A stretch of DNA of 64,000 nucleotides from the NCBI GenBank assembly GCA_009711705.1, contig VENG01000004.1, forward strand, positions 1 through 64,000. Direction: 5' to 3'. The translations under genes were made by a program, and so were the position numbers. The notes under the pieces are model-generated. The model was given only the letters and a program-made list of their open reading frames with translations. It was not told the DNA's origin and did not search any database. This document shows positions 17,675-26,343 of the stretch, in pieces (position 1 is the stretch's first letter; every line of letters starts with the position of its first letter). Source of the stretch: Bacillota bacterium (GTDB lineage Bacteria > Bacillota > Desulfotomaculia > Desulfotomaculales > VENG01).

Positions 17675-17880
17675 AGTTGTCAACCTCCAGCATCTGGTTT
17701 ATAATGATACACAACAAGAACATGTGTGCTTGGATAATGTTAGTATAGCAAGTTAAATATCGTGTTGTCAATTAAACAACTATTCAATGGGCGTAAATAT
17801 GTTCACAGCGTGATCAGGGTGACCAAGTTAAACAATTGCTGCACACCCGTCATGTCGTTGGTATAATCTAGGAGTCTATA

Positions 17881-18377
17881 TCGCAACATAATCTTGGCAA
17901 GATAATATGGATTATGTTGCGAAACATCACGGAAAGACTGTTGCAAGTAAAAATTGAAAATGGTGCTTTAAAGGCTTGAAATGCCTTGTTTTTTGGCGTG
18001 GCTGGGCAAAAATGGGGAAAGGGGCTTAAGGCCAGAAATTTTCGCAACATAATTCGGAGTGACTCCTTTAAATGTCACCTGGGATAAATTTACATTGAAT
18101 GACTCACGGAAAACTTGTGTGTTAAGTTTTACTTTGTTGACCGAATGTTCCCTTGTATTCACAGCTGGTTTAATAAGTGTACGAATCCTAATTAGTCGAA
18201 GTGATAAATGTTGTCATTCATGTGAGGTAATGTGCGCCTTGGTCGCACCGTGTCATAGGGTGCAAAAAATACATTTGGGACTCAGGTAACTGGTCGGTAA
18301 ACATCGTTATAATTAGGGCAGTCGCGGGCAAGCCTCTAGCTATGATTAGTTGGACGAAGATTTACAAATCGCAACAT
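17881..18377 (+). other. Recombinase binding-site array (putative resolution site)
   Basis: A perfect 13-base inverted pair, TCGCAACATAATC (17881-17893) and its complement (17910-17922), is separated by 16 bases. The motif recurs in direct orientation as TCGCAACATAAT at 18042-18053 and as TCGCAACAT at 18369-18377, the last only 35 bases before the recombinase start. An inverted pair plus two direct copies upstream of a tyrosine recombinase is the layout of the Tn4430 TnpI site, though here the direct copies lie farther away. Confidence 0.65.
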
Positions 18378-18412
18378 GTAACGCGCATAATGCAAAGACG
18401 GGGTGACGGCTG

Positions 18413-19318
18413 TTGAGCGTGATAGAGATGTTTAAGGTATACCTAAATGCCGCAGGTTTAAGTCGTAACACAATTGATAGTTATATTTATGATCTAAATA
18501 TATTTGCCGATTATTTCATGGAAAGCACTGATGATGATTTCGAGCCGCAAAATATAACGCCTATGGACATTGCAGAGTACAGGAGCTACCTGCAGAATAT
18601 CAAGAAAAGAAGACCGGCAACTATAAACCGGGCTTTATCTTCCATCAGACGTTTTTGCGAATGGGCTGCGGACCAAGGCCTCGCGGCCGGGGGGAACCCT
18701 GCCCGCAATATACAAAGTGTGAGACGTACTAAAGATGCCCCCAAATGGCTCAATAGGAAGGAACAGTTTGCCCTATTACGTGAGGTGGAAAAGCCGCTTC
18801 GCATGATACCCCAACCTAAACACGCCCTGCGTAATCTAGCTATAGTAAGAGTACTCATGTTTTGCGGACTCCGGGCCAGCGAGCTTTGCGGCCTTCGTAT
18901 ATGCGATATTACCGTGTCTGAACGCAAAGGGGCTATGACCGTATTAGGAAAAGGGAACAAAACAAGGGAAATTCCTATTAATATTGAGGCCAGGCGGTAC
19001 TTGGCAGAGTACATAGAAAAACGGTTAAAGCAGGGGGATGGAGAGGAAAGTAAAGTATTTATCGGAAATAGAGGGCCTATAACTTCTAACTGCGTTTGGC
19101 GTATCATAACCAAATATGGGGCCCGGGCCGGTATAGAAGAAGAATTACACCCACACCGGATGCGGCACACCTTTGTGCGAAACTTGATGGATCAAGGTGT
19201 GACTCATACAGATATTGCAGCATTAACAGGCCACCAGGATGTTAACCAGCTTTCGATTTACGGACAGCCTTCCGCTGAGCATTTGCAGCAGGCTGTAGAT
19301 AAGGTAAGGGTTACCTAG
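18413..19318 (+). CDS. TnpI-like tyrosine recombinase
   Basis: A 301-residue recombinase with an N-terminal SAM-like DNA-binding domain (about 1-90) and a catalytic domain bearing the full set: R154 (GLRASEL), K180 (LGKGNKTREI), H248-x-x-R251 (HPHRMRH), H274 (LTGHQDV) and nucleophile Y283 (SIYGQPS). It cuts and rejoins DNA through a 3'-phosphotyrosine bond. No Tn3-type transposase is nearby, so it is either a stranded resolvase or an independent inversion/resolution system. The start is TTG 18413 after GGGGTGACGG. The upstream motif array is its probable site. Confidence 0.85.
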   Translation: MSVIEMFKVYLNAAGLSRNTIDSYIYDLNIFADYFMESTDDDFEPQNITPMDIAEYRSYLQNIKKRRPATINRALSSIRRFCEWAADQGLAAGGNPARNIQSVRRTKDAPKWLNRKEQFALLREVEKPLRMIPQPKHALRNLAIVRVLMFCGLRASELCGLRICDITVSERKGAMTVLGKGNKTREIPINIEARRYLAEYIEKRLKQGDGEESKVFIGNRGPITSNCVWRIITKYGARAGIEEELHPHRMRHTFVRNLMDQGVTHTDIAALTGHQDVNQLSIYGQPSAEHLQQAVDKVRVT

Positions 19319-19638
19319 CAAAATTTTCTTGCAGTGTATTTTCTCAATTTTAAGTAAGGAAATTACTCGTACATGGTAGAAAACCAATAGCGTAAAATTT
19401 TTGGCACGAATTTTGCCTTCCATTTAATTAGGTAATTAATATTATACCTCTAAAAAACACGCTACAATATCACTAACAGATTTGGATTAGAGTTGCGGCC
19501 GGGGGATATCGTTTATACACGAAAATAATAATTTTTTGGATTCCAAAAGTCAAAGCGGCACTAACAATAACCCACGGGTACGGGAAAATTCAAAAGAATG
19601 TGTTCTCATGCCCGGGGCAGGAATGTTCATTGGTGTGA
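19319..19638. other. AT-rich spacer, no feature seen
   Basis: No coding region, hairpin with T-run or copy of the recombinase motif was recognised between the recombinase and the CGGC protein. Confidence 0.35.
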
Positions 19639-20064
19639 TCAACGACTCAAAATGAGGTCTGTCATATCCCTATATTCAATGCATAGTAATTCACGTACCT
19701 CAGCTTGGAATGTGCCTTTATCACGCGGCTTGTGCGTTCCTTCTACTATTTCTGTTTTGGGATATGCTTCCTTGATCACTTTAATATACTTGTTAATAAA
19801 TGGACAAACGGCAGTCATGCAGTATGAAAGATGGATTACATCAACCTTCAAACTAGCCAAAGACTTTACTCTCCTTAAGATTTTTTCGGGTGCTCCAATA
19901 GTTGGACAACCGGCACAAGAAATAATGCCAACTAAGACTACTTCCTGGTCCTGGTACCTTTCAAAAAAGCCCCTCTTTTTACGCATATCGGCTAAGCAAA
20001 CTGCTGAAGCACAATTAAGCTCTTGTGTACAATTTGAACATGTTAATATTCCTATTCTTGGCAT
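19639..20064 (-). CDS. CGGC domain-containing protein
   Basis: A 141-residue cysteine-rich protein with the start MPRIGILTCSNCTQELNCASAVCLADM, a central CAGCPT motif (matching the CGGC family signature with Ala in place of the first Gly), and HLSYCMTAVCPF. The conserved cysteines probably bind a metal or Fe-S cluster; the family is common in anaerobes and methanogens but has no settled function. AAGGAGGGTTTAC precedes ATG 20064. It is monocistronic. Confidence 0.78.
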   Translation of the reverse strand: MPRIGILTCSNCTQELNCASAVCLADMRKKRGFFERYQDQEVVLVGIISCAGCPTIGAPEKILRRVKSLASLKVDVIHLSYCMTAVCPFINKYIKVIKEAYPKTEIVEGTHKPRDKGTFQAEVRELLCIEYRDMTDLILSR

Positions 20065-20198
20065 GTAAACCCTCCTTAGCTATTTGTACAATTATATCAC
20101 TATATAGCTGTTTGCTATACAATTAATATTTGTCACATTCTGTATGAAGCGGCAGCAACCCTAACACGACTCTAAATAGCACTACGGGTAAAAAGGAG

Positions 20199-20717
20199 AT
20201 GGGCAATGTATATACTACAATCAGAAAGCAGTTGGATTCGCTAATCGCTAATGCGGAAAAAACAATTGCTTTAACCGAAGGGAGATTGACCATGACTGAT
20301 AAAGAAAAGTTCCGAGGTTTTAAGCAAAAGCTGATTGATGATAACGAGAAGTATTATGGTAAAGAAATTCGCAAGAAGTATGGAGACGATACTGTTAACA
20401 GGTCCAATGAAAAGCTGAAGAACATAAAACTTGAAGAGTATGAAGAAGTAACTCGACTGGCGAATGAAGTAACCGCCATTTTAGCCGAAGCTTTTGATAC
20501 TGGAGACCCTGCCAGCGATATTGCTCAAAAAGCGGCCGATTTGCATAAGCAGTGGTTAGCTCATTTCTGGAGCGAGTATAGTAAAGAAGCACATGCGAGC
20601 CTTGCTCAAATGTATGTGGATGACGAACGGTTTAAGGCGTACTATGATGAAAAGCAACCGGAAACGGCAGAATTTCATAGCGATGCCATCCATATATATA
20701 CAGGTTATAAAAAATAG
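20199..20717 (+). CDS. TipAS-domain protein lacking the MerR DNA-binding half
   Basis: Residues 30-165 form a TipAS antibiotic-recognition domain (MTDKEKFRGFKQKLIDDNEKYYGKEIRKKYGD...), normally the C-terminal half of a MerR activator. Here only the end of the linker helix (KQLDSLIANAEKTIALTEG) precedes it, and the helix-turn-helix is missing, so it cannot bind DNA by itself. GGAG lies right against ATG 20199, an odd spacing, hinting that the true upstream part was lost. It may still bind thiopeptide-like compounds, or be a remnant. Stand-alone TipAS proteins do exist. Confidence 0.7.
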   Translation: MGNVYTTIRKQLDSLIANAEKTIALTEGRLTMTDKEKFRGFKQKLIDDNEKYYGKEIRKKYGDDTVNRSNEKLKNIKLEEYEEVTRLANEVTAILAEAFDTGDPASDIAQKAADLHKQWLAHFWSEYSKEAHASLAQMYVDDERFKAYYDEKQPETAEFHSDAIHIYTGYKK

Positions 20718-20853
20718 AAGGGAACATACTGCACATTTTGTCTGGACTGCGAAGTAAGTTGAATAAAATTAATAAAATCAAGTGTCAATGGAAAGATAAT
20801 AATAAATCCGAAGGGCAAAGGTTATCTTAAAGGAAAACTTAAGGAGTAGAAAT

Positions 20854-21320
20854 ATGGATGAGAGTAAATTAATCTATAAGCTCAGAGAGTTTTATTCCTT
20901 GGAGCTCTATCAGCTTGATCTATATAAAGCCCAATTGAAAAACTATTGAAGAACCACATATCCAAAAGGCTTACGAAAGATTTATCATAAGGGAAAGGGA
21001 ACATGTTGATTATTACTATAAAAAGCTGAAGGAACTGGATGCAGAACTTCCCAAACCAGTGGAAGCAGCTGCCACTTTTGCCGGATTTGTTTCCGGAAAA
21101 GCTTTAGATTTAATGAGCCTAAAAGATCGGTACAAGCTTGGAGTTGCAGTGGAGAATAAAGCAGTAGACATGTACGAAACTTTTATCCAAATGGCCGATA
21201 CCGATCCGAAGCTCGCCGATCTAACAGATCATCTTTGGGTATTTTATGATGGACGAAGAAATGCACCAGTATTGGTTTCAAGAATATCTATCGCGGCTTG
21301 AGGCATATAATGACCGGTAA
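20854..21320 (+). pseudogene. Ferritin-like diiron protein, two frameshifts
   Basis: From ATG 20854 (after AAGGAG) the product reads MDESKLIYKLREFYSLELYQLDLYKAQLKN and stops at 20947. The next frame continues EEPHIQKAYERFIIREREHVDYYYKKL... through helix 3 and 4 (VAVENKAVDMYETFIQMADT), and near 21240 a second shift restores MDEEMHQYWFQEYLSRLEAY to TAA 21318. The E...ERE-H and E...EE-H spacing is that of a ferritin-like or Coq7-type diiron helix bundle. Each break behaves as one extra base, at A- and T-runs. Its end overlaps the following membrane protein gene. Confidence 0.75.
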
Positions 21321-21879
21321 CGCTAGTAAGCGAGGTAAAGATCCCGTAATATATGGCTTTCTAGCCGGAGTATTGGGTGTCGTGGGGGACGAAATAGTTC
21401 ATTGGGTAGCCGTTTATTTTAACATTGCCCGGTCTACCACTGGCCATTATCTCTCTCAGCTAATGTTCCCTCATCAGCCAGTGGTGCTGTCCAAACTATT
21501 ATTAGGAGAGTTTACTCATTTCTTTGCCGGTGGCATTATGGGATTAGCACTATTACTCATTTTTTTCGTTAGCGGAAGCCGGTTTGGAGTGACCAAAGGA
21601 ATAGGTTTGGGGTTAGCACTATGGGTTTTACATGTCGCCATTATTCCAAATTTGATCTCACCGCGCCCGTATATATATAGAACCTTTAATGAGGCGTTAG
21701 TTGATATGGGAGCACACCTTGCGTGGGGAGCAATTACTGCATTGTTTATTTTGTACATCTTTTTCAAACAAAGTGATAGGTTAATAAAGGATGCGGCAAA
21801 AAGTGCAAATATCTGCCTGTGGAAAAAGCTAACAAACAACATCATTAAAGGCAGGTTTTTTATCCGGTTAAAAAGGTAG
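21310..21879 (+). CDS. Membrane protein, function unknown
   Basis: A 189-residue protein with four hydrophobic segments (about residues 14-35, 65-90, 98-120, 142-160) and a basic C-terminal tail. The first segment contains DEIVHW and the loop FPHQPVV, but no known catalytic signature. ATG 21310 overlaps the end of the ferritin-like gene and is preceded by GAGG, so the two genes were translated together; a membrane-bound oxidative or metal-handling pair is plausible. I do not recognise its family. Confidence 0.62.
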   Translation: MTGNASKRGKDPVIYGFLAGVLGVVGDEIVHWVAVYFNIARSTTGHYLSQLMFPHQPVVLSKLLLGEFTHFFAGGIMGLALLLIFFVSGSRFGVTKGIGLGLALWVLHVAIIPNLISPRPYIYRTFNEALVDMGAHLAWGAITALFILYIFFKQSDRLIKDAAKSANICLWKKLTNNIIKGRFFIRLKR

Positions 21880-22308
21880 CTTACCGCAATAACCGGATTA
21901 AGACAATACTCTTAGAGCTTGCAAAGGTAGGGCTGTTTGCAACTATACGTTTAATAATATTGTACATTAAACGTCAAAGAATGATAAAAAATTTTACCCC
22001 TTTGGTTATTTGATAGGATATATCAAAGTGGTTGAGGTAAAGATGATAAAGGTAACAACCGAATAATTGAAGTGCCAAAAAAATCCGTTTAAACATGGTT
22101 GTTTATTCTTCTTTAAAAACTTTTAAACTAAGATAATAATGCTTAATTATTATTATATTTTGCAACTTTTACTCGTGCTTATGTAGTGTGAGGATGATAC
22201 CAATACCTATAAAGGTAAAACCAATAATGATTTATTATCTGTTAATGATTTAAACGAAGGGGTTACTGTTGAGGTTCAGGAAAGTGTACTTTGACAAAAG
22301 GTTCATTG
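21880..22308. other. AT-rich spacer with a possible gene remnant
   Basis: A short frame at 22187-22294 reads DDTNTYKGKTNNDLLSVNDL... and ends ...VTVEVQESVL, with normal-looking protein composition but no start codon, suggesting the tail of a lost gene. Otherwise nothing is recognised. Confidence 0.3.
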
Positions 22309-23334
22309 CTATTTTTGAAATTTTATTTTAATATCAAGAATTTCTGATTGGGTTCCAATACGGACAGGTGGCCCCCATGTACCATAACCGGATGTAACAA
22401 TTACTTGCAAGCTATCCTTGGCCAGGTACCCATAATCCACCTCATAGATTTTTGCGGTAATCAATTGGTTGGGAAAAAACTGACCCTTATGGGTATGACC
22501 GGAAAGCTGCAGGTCAACACCATTGTTTTTCGCCTCTTCCAGGGAAACAGGCTGATGATCCAATAATATAATTGGCTTTTCTTTATTGACTGTTTGTAAT
22601 AGTTCGTTCAAGTTCTTACGTTTTTTATAAATATCATCTCTACCTACTATATAGATGGTTTCTAACTCCGCAACTTCATCTATTAAAATATTTATATTTG
22701 CTTCCTTATATATATCTAAGATCTCACTAAGATTATTACTATAATACTCATGGTTTCCCAAGACACCATAGACACCGTCCGTTGCTTTAATACCCTTTAA
22801 TATTTCTTTTTTCTCCTTGAGGCTATTAACATTCCTATCGTCAAAGATGTCCCCGGCGAAAAGCACAATATCGGGGTGTAGGCTGTTAATATCGCTAACC
22901 ATTTTTTCAACATAATCACTACTCTTAGTTTGATTGATGTGGGTGTCAGAAAGCATAACTATGTCAAAGTCGCGGGCTTGCTTGGGAATATTGATATCAT
23001 AAGAAACTACTTTGACGTTTTTGGCATGTATTGAACCAATAAGAATAAGGATAAAAATGAGTAAATAGCAGCCGATAATAAAGGGTTTGTTCTTTACAAA
23101 AATACCTAACACTGCCAAGAAAGTAGCGTAATAAAAAAAGACCATCCAAAAATTACCTGCCTTATCAATTGCACTGGAAATTCCCATTCGGCCTAATAGC
23201 GGTGAGCAAGCAAGAATAGCTAATATTACCCAGAAAGCAACTGTATTAACCCTTAATAAAGCCATAATTTGTTGCCCGATAAGCCAGTTACAAAAGGAAT
23301 AGATAAGCATAAGTAGTAAGAACCAAATAATCAT
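22309..23334 (-). CDS. Membrane-anchored metallophosphoesterase
   Basis: A 341-residue protein with four or five N-terminal membrane segments (about 1-105) and a cytoplasmic or surface calcineurin-like phosphoesterase domain: DIVMLSDTHINQ, FAGDIFDD, GNHEYYS, LDHQPV and LSGHTHKGQFFP, the complete set of metal ligands. This is the YkuE/YaeI type, which hydrolyses phosphoesters such as UDP-sugars or phospholipid precursors using two metal ions. The gene is monocistronic. The promoter lies in the spacer on its right. Confidence 0.87.
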   Translation of the reverse strand: MIIWFLLLMLIYSFCNWLIGQQIMALLRVNTVAFWVILAILACSPLLGRMGISSAIDKAGNFWMVFFYYATFLAVLGIFVKNKPFIIGCYLLIFILILIGSIHAKNVKVVSYDINIPKQARDFDIVMLSDTHINQTKSSDYVEKMVSDINSLHPDIVLFAGDIFDDRNVNSLKEKKEILKGIKATDGVYGVLGNHEYYSNNLSEILDIYKEANINILIDEVAELETIYIVGRDDIYKKRKNLNELLQTVNKEKPIILLDHQPVSLEEAKNNGVDLQLSGHTHKGQFFPNQLITAKIYEVDYGYLAKDSLQVIVTSGYGTWGPPVRIGTQSEILDIKIKFQK

Positions 23335-23696
23335 AATTACTCCTATTAATACTTTATTTGATCATCGTATTTATTAAATCTGACCGAAAATGTTTAGATT
23401 TTCTAACCGTAAATTACTTCGGAAACAAGCTATATTTGGCGTTAAAACCAGCTATTCTCAGCCGCATTGTGTGTTTTTTGTTTACAGGTAACTATTCCTC
23501 AATATCACTGAAATTCCTGCACAGCTAAAGACATAGGGGTGCAATAATGGAGCAAGTAAGAACCGTCCCCACTTGCGGGTGTATGCCTGTGCCGATAACT
23601 TTTTCTTACCATAACAAAAAAATTAACTTCGCAGGGAAACCCAAGATTTTTGTCGAAACATTGTACCAGTATGAGGGAGCATAAGGAGGTTTTCCC
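23335..23696. other. Spacer between divergent genes
   Basis: Holds the divergent promoter region and one copy of the dispersed GCAAG...CCGTCCCCACTTGC repeat (23551-23576). AAGGAGG at 23684-23690 serves the next gene. No other feature is seen. Confidence 0.4.
23551..23576. repeat. Dispersed GTCCCCACTTGC repeat, copy 1
   Basis: AGCAAGTAAGAACCGTCCCC then ACTTGC; GCAAGT and ACTTGC are inverted. Near-identical copies lie at 30718-30743, 32993-33015 and 60738-60763. Confidence 0.8.
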
Positions 23697-24776
23697 ATGC
23701 ATGGGATTAAGCTGGGACAACGGTTATCTTTTAGCACTGATTCCGAATTTCATTCAGACGTTTACGAAGCTGAAATAAAAGCGGTACATCCTGATCGTTG
23801 GGATATTCACCTTACTTTTCACCGGGGTTATGTACTACTTTTACCGGTAGGCACAACAATACACTGGCTATCTCACGGCTTTAAAAATATGCAATCACGG
23901 GTTATTTCCCGCGATACTTCGGAGAAGGTTTGGAGCGTAACTTTGCCCGCACCCGGGAAGTCCAATTCAGACCGGACGCGAGTGCTGGCAGTAGGCAGTG
24001 GTAAAGGAGGAGTGGGGAAAACAACTTTTTCCATTAATCTGAGCCTAGCTTTAAACCAAATTCATGGGCAAGTCATTCTTTTGGACGCTGATATCGGAAT
24101 GGCTAACATAGAAGTGCTTCTTGGTATGCAGAGCTCCTATAATCTGAGCCATGTAATTCAGGGAGAATGTACTTTACCGGAAATATTGCAAGAGGGGCCT
24201 GGTGGAATTCGCATTTTGCCGGGCTCTAGCGGCATAGCTTCTTTGACTCAATTGGATGCCATTAAGTTTAATAGAATTATCGCCGGTTTCTCGCAACTGG
24301 AAGAGAGCTGCAGTGTATTAATCCTGGATACGGGGGCCGGAATTTCTGAACCGGTTCTTAAATTTCTGGAGGCCGCCGACGATTTCCTGCTTCTTACCAC
24401 ACCCGAACCCCATGCCATGATGGACGCTTACACCCTTACAAAAGTACTGGTCGGGAGAAATCCCGGGATCAATATTAATTTGATAGTGAACCGCTGCGAG
24501 TCAGAGGCCGAGGCGCGCCAGTGCAGCAACGGACTAATTAATGCCGCCGAGCAATTCCTGGGTATTCGGCCCGTATTGCTCGGATGGATGCTATATGATC
24601 AACGTGTTATCCGCTCTATCAAGCAAAAGACTCCGGTCCTTCTGGTTCAACCCAAGATTTTATTCTCCAGGCAAGTTTTAGACATAGCCCACAAAATAGT
24701 AGGAACAGGCAACACTAAAAAACCGCCGTCCGGGTTAAAGGCATTTTGGAAGCGAATTAGAGAGGGACTGTCTTGA
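23697..24776 (+). CDS. FlhG/MinD-like ATPase with PilZ-N-like front domain
   Basis: A 359-residue protein. Residues 95-330 are a ParA/MinD ATPase of the FlhG type: deviant Walker A SGKGGVGKTT (signature lysine K103, K108), LLDADIGMANIEVLLG, and LILDTGAGIS. Residues 3-60 (IKLGQRLSFSTDS...HPDRWDIHLT, PVGTTIHW) resemble the YcgR-type N-terminal domain that usually precedes PilZ. FlhG controls flagellum number and position by cycling on and off the membrane. No flagellar genes adjoin it here. The fused front domain may link it to the flagellar motor or c-di-GMP control; that is inference. AAGGAGG precedes the start. Confidence 0.75.
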   Translation: MHGIKLGQRLSFSTDSEFHSDVYEAEIKAVHPDRWDIHLTFHRGYVLLLPVGTTIHWLSHGFKNMQSRVISRDTSEKVWSVTLPAPGKSNSDRTRVLAVGSGKGGVGKTTFSINLSLALNQIHGQVILLDADIGMANIEVLLGMQSSYNLSHVIQGECTLPEILQEGPGGIRILPGSSGIASLTQLDAIKFNRIIAGFSQLEESCSVLILDTGAGISEPVLKFLEAADDFLLLTTPEPHAMMDAYTLTKVLVGRNPGININLIVNRCESEAEARQCSNGLINAAEQFLGIRPVLLGWMLYDQRVIRSIKQKTPVLLVQPKILFSRQVLDIAHKIVGTGNTKKPPSGLKAFWKRIREGLS

Positions 24777-24779
24777 AGA

Positions 24780-24816
24780 ACAGAGTAGTGGTGCAACACG
24801 GCTCTGTCTTTTTATT
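24780..24816 (+). terminator. Terminator after the FlhG-like gene
   Basis: ACAGAG (24780-24785) with an inner GTG pairs with CAC and CTCTGT (24802-24807), followed by CTTTTTATTTT. It is a good intrinsic terminator. Confidence 0.8.
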
Positions 24817-24876
24817 TTGAGTTAATCTAAATTCTTAAGACTCTCACTTCTATAAGTGGGAGTTCCTCTTTTTACT

Positions 24877-24978
24877 TCAGGTGGGGTGGAATCCCACCAG
24901 TTGGGGACATTCCTCTGCAGGAGGTGTGTCCCCTTTCCTCTTAAACCCCGATGTTCAGCTTTAGCTGAACGAGTTCAC
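24877..24978. repeat. Interspersed two-hairpin repeat, copy 2
   Basis: It has the same opening (CTTCAGGTGGGG...CCCACC) and ending (CCCCGATGTTCAGC, TTTAGCTGAACGAGTTCACT) as 14036-14097, with an extra GGGGACA...TGTGTCCCC hairpin inserted between. It ends at the stop codon of msrA. Confidence 0.78.
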
Positions 24979-25524
24979 TTAACTTTGCTTCCAATAATGT
25001 TTAATAAAATCGTCCCGTCCTGAGCCGCTGCGGTAGAGATCATAATGCAACGGTTTCTTTTGGTGGTAACTTTGGTGTTCTTCCTCTGCTGGATAAAAAT
25101 ATTTTGCCGGAAGAATATCCGTCACTATAGGCCGCCTAAATCGGCTGCTCTCCTCAAGTGCTTTCTTTGATGCCTCCGCTTTCTGTTTTTGGCTTTCAGA
25201 ATGATAAAAAATAGCTGTGCGGTAAGAGGCACCTCTATCTTGAAATTGACCACCTTCATCAGTAGGGTCAATTTGCCGCCAGTATACCCCTAAAAGTCTA
25301 TCATAAGGGCAAATTGAAGGTTTGAATGTTATTTGTATAGCTTCATAATGACCTGTTGTGCCGGAACATACCTCCTCGTAAGTAGGGTTTTCTTTATATC
25401 CACCGGTATAGCCGGATATCACTTTGTCTACCCCAGGCATATTGGCAAACGGTGCTATCATGCACCAGAAACACCCTCCCGCAAATGTTGCCAAATCAGT
25501 ATCATGACCATTTATACTTTTCAT
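24979..25524 (-). CDS. msrA: Peptide methionine (S)-S-oxide reductase
   Basis: A 181-residue MsrA with the catalytic motif GGCFWC (C18), which reduces methionine-S-sulfoxide in proteins, and conserved GYTGG, YEEVCSGTTGHYEAI, and DEGGQFQDRGASYR blocks. C-terminal YHQKKPLHYDLYRSGSGRD is also family-typical. It repairs oxidative damage using thioredoxin; a thioredoxin gene lies 29 kb away. ATG 25524 is accepted with a modest GGTGGATTT site. It is monocistronic, ending at the repeat described above. Confidence 0.93.
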   Translation of the reverse strand: MKSINGHDTDLATFAGGCFWCMIAPFANMPGVDKVISGYTGGYKENPTYEEVCSGTTGHYEAIQITFKPSICPYDRLLGVYWRQIDPTDEGGQFQDRGASYRTAIFYHSESQKQKAEASKKALEESSRFRRPIVTDILPAKYFYPAEEEHQSYHQKKPLHYDLYRSGSGRDDFIKHYWKQS

Positions 25525-25680
25525 AAATCCACCTACATTTCTTTTTAATTTTTTCTCTGTACTTTAAGTATAAGGCTAAGTACGTATACGTTTCATAATT
25601 TACCATAATTACTTGATAATTATCCCATAATTAAAGCATATATTCTTACTCATGGTAAAAATTCAGGATGAGGTGGTAAG

Positions 25681-26343
25681 ATGAAGCTTCGAAGATTAGT
25701 GTTGGTTGTGGTAGCTGCATTTATTTCTATTGCAGTTGCTGGCTGCAGCAGTGAGACGAAGGCTCCGCAACATGATGTTGTAGCGGCTATGGCAGAGAAT
25801 GAAAAAGTAGTAATGCCGCAAGAACAACCAAGTTTAATGGGCAAGGTTAATGATATTGTTGGCAATGAAGTAACCGTATTTAAAGGGGAAGTTACTCAGG
25901 CTGAGGGGATATCAAAAGCAGAACCTGCAACTGAAGAGTCACAAGAAAAGATCAACGCTGTACGCGAAAAAATCACCAGCGGCACAATAACTCTTGAACA
26001 AGCAAGAGAAGAATTTAAAAACCTTGGCATTCAGGCAAACCCAGCCCAAAACCGGCTGGAATTCACCGAGGAAACCGAGACTTTTATTATACCGGTTGGT
26101 ACTCCTATCGTAACAATACAAAGGGGGACCAATGAAGCCAATCAAGTTGAGCTCGCAGATATTAAAAAGGATACAATCTTACGAATTTGGAAAAAAGGCG
26201 ATGTAGTGGAATTTGTGCAACTGATGGGTGGTACCGGTGGCGGATTCGGCAATAGAGAAGGCATGGGCGATAACGGTGAACGAACCGGGGGCGGTTATGG
26301 TATGAGACCAATAGGTGGCATGGGTGGTAATAGACGTCCATGA
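25681..26343 (+). CDS. Lipoprotein heading the export operon
   Basis: A 220-residue lipoprotein: signal peptide with lipobox AVAGC (C22), a middle alpha/beta region (SLMGKVNDIVGNEVTVFKG; FIIPVGTPIVTI) and a glycine-rich tail (GGTGGGFGNREGMGDN, RTGGGYGM). GATGAGGTGGTAAG precedes ATG 25681. Its stop overlaps the ATG of the ABC ATPase by four bases, so it is translationally coupled to an ABC export system. The role may be substrate capture or adaptor assembly outside the membrane; unknown. Confidence 0.75.
   Translation: MKLRRLVLVVVAAFISIAVAGCSSETKAPQHDVVAAMAENEKVVMPQEQPSLMGKVNDIVGNEVTVFKGEVTQAEGISKAEPATEESQEKINAVREKITSGTITLEQAREEFKNLGIQANPAQNRLEFTEETETFIIPVGTPIVTIQRGTNEANQVELADIKKDTILRIWKKGDVVEFVQLMGGTGGGFGNREGMGDNGERTGGGYGMRPIGGMGGNRRP

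Noticed and set aside
18586..19170. Long reverse-strand frame inside the recombinase gene
   Set aside because: Shadow of a gene with complete catalytic motifs on the + strand.
18413..19318. XerC/XerD chromosome-dimer recombinase
   Set aside because: The upstream motif array and sequence pattern fit TnpI better, and no dif-like 28-base site was seen next to it.
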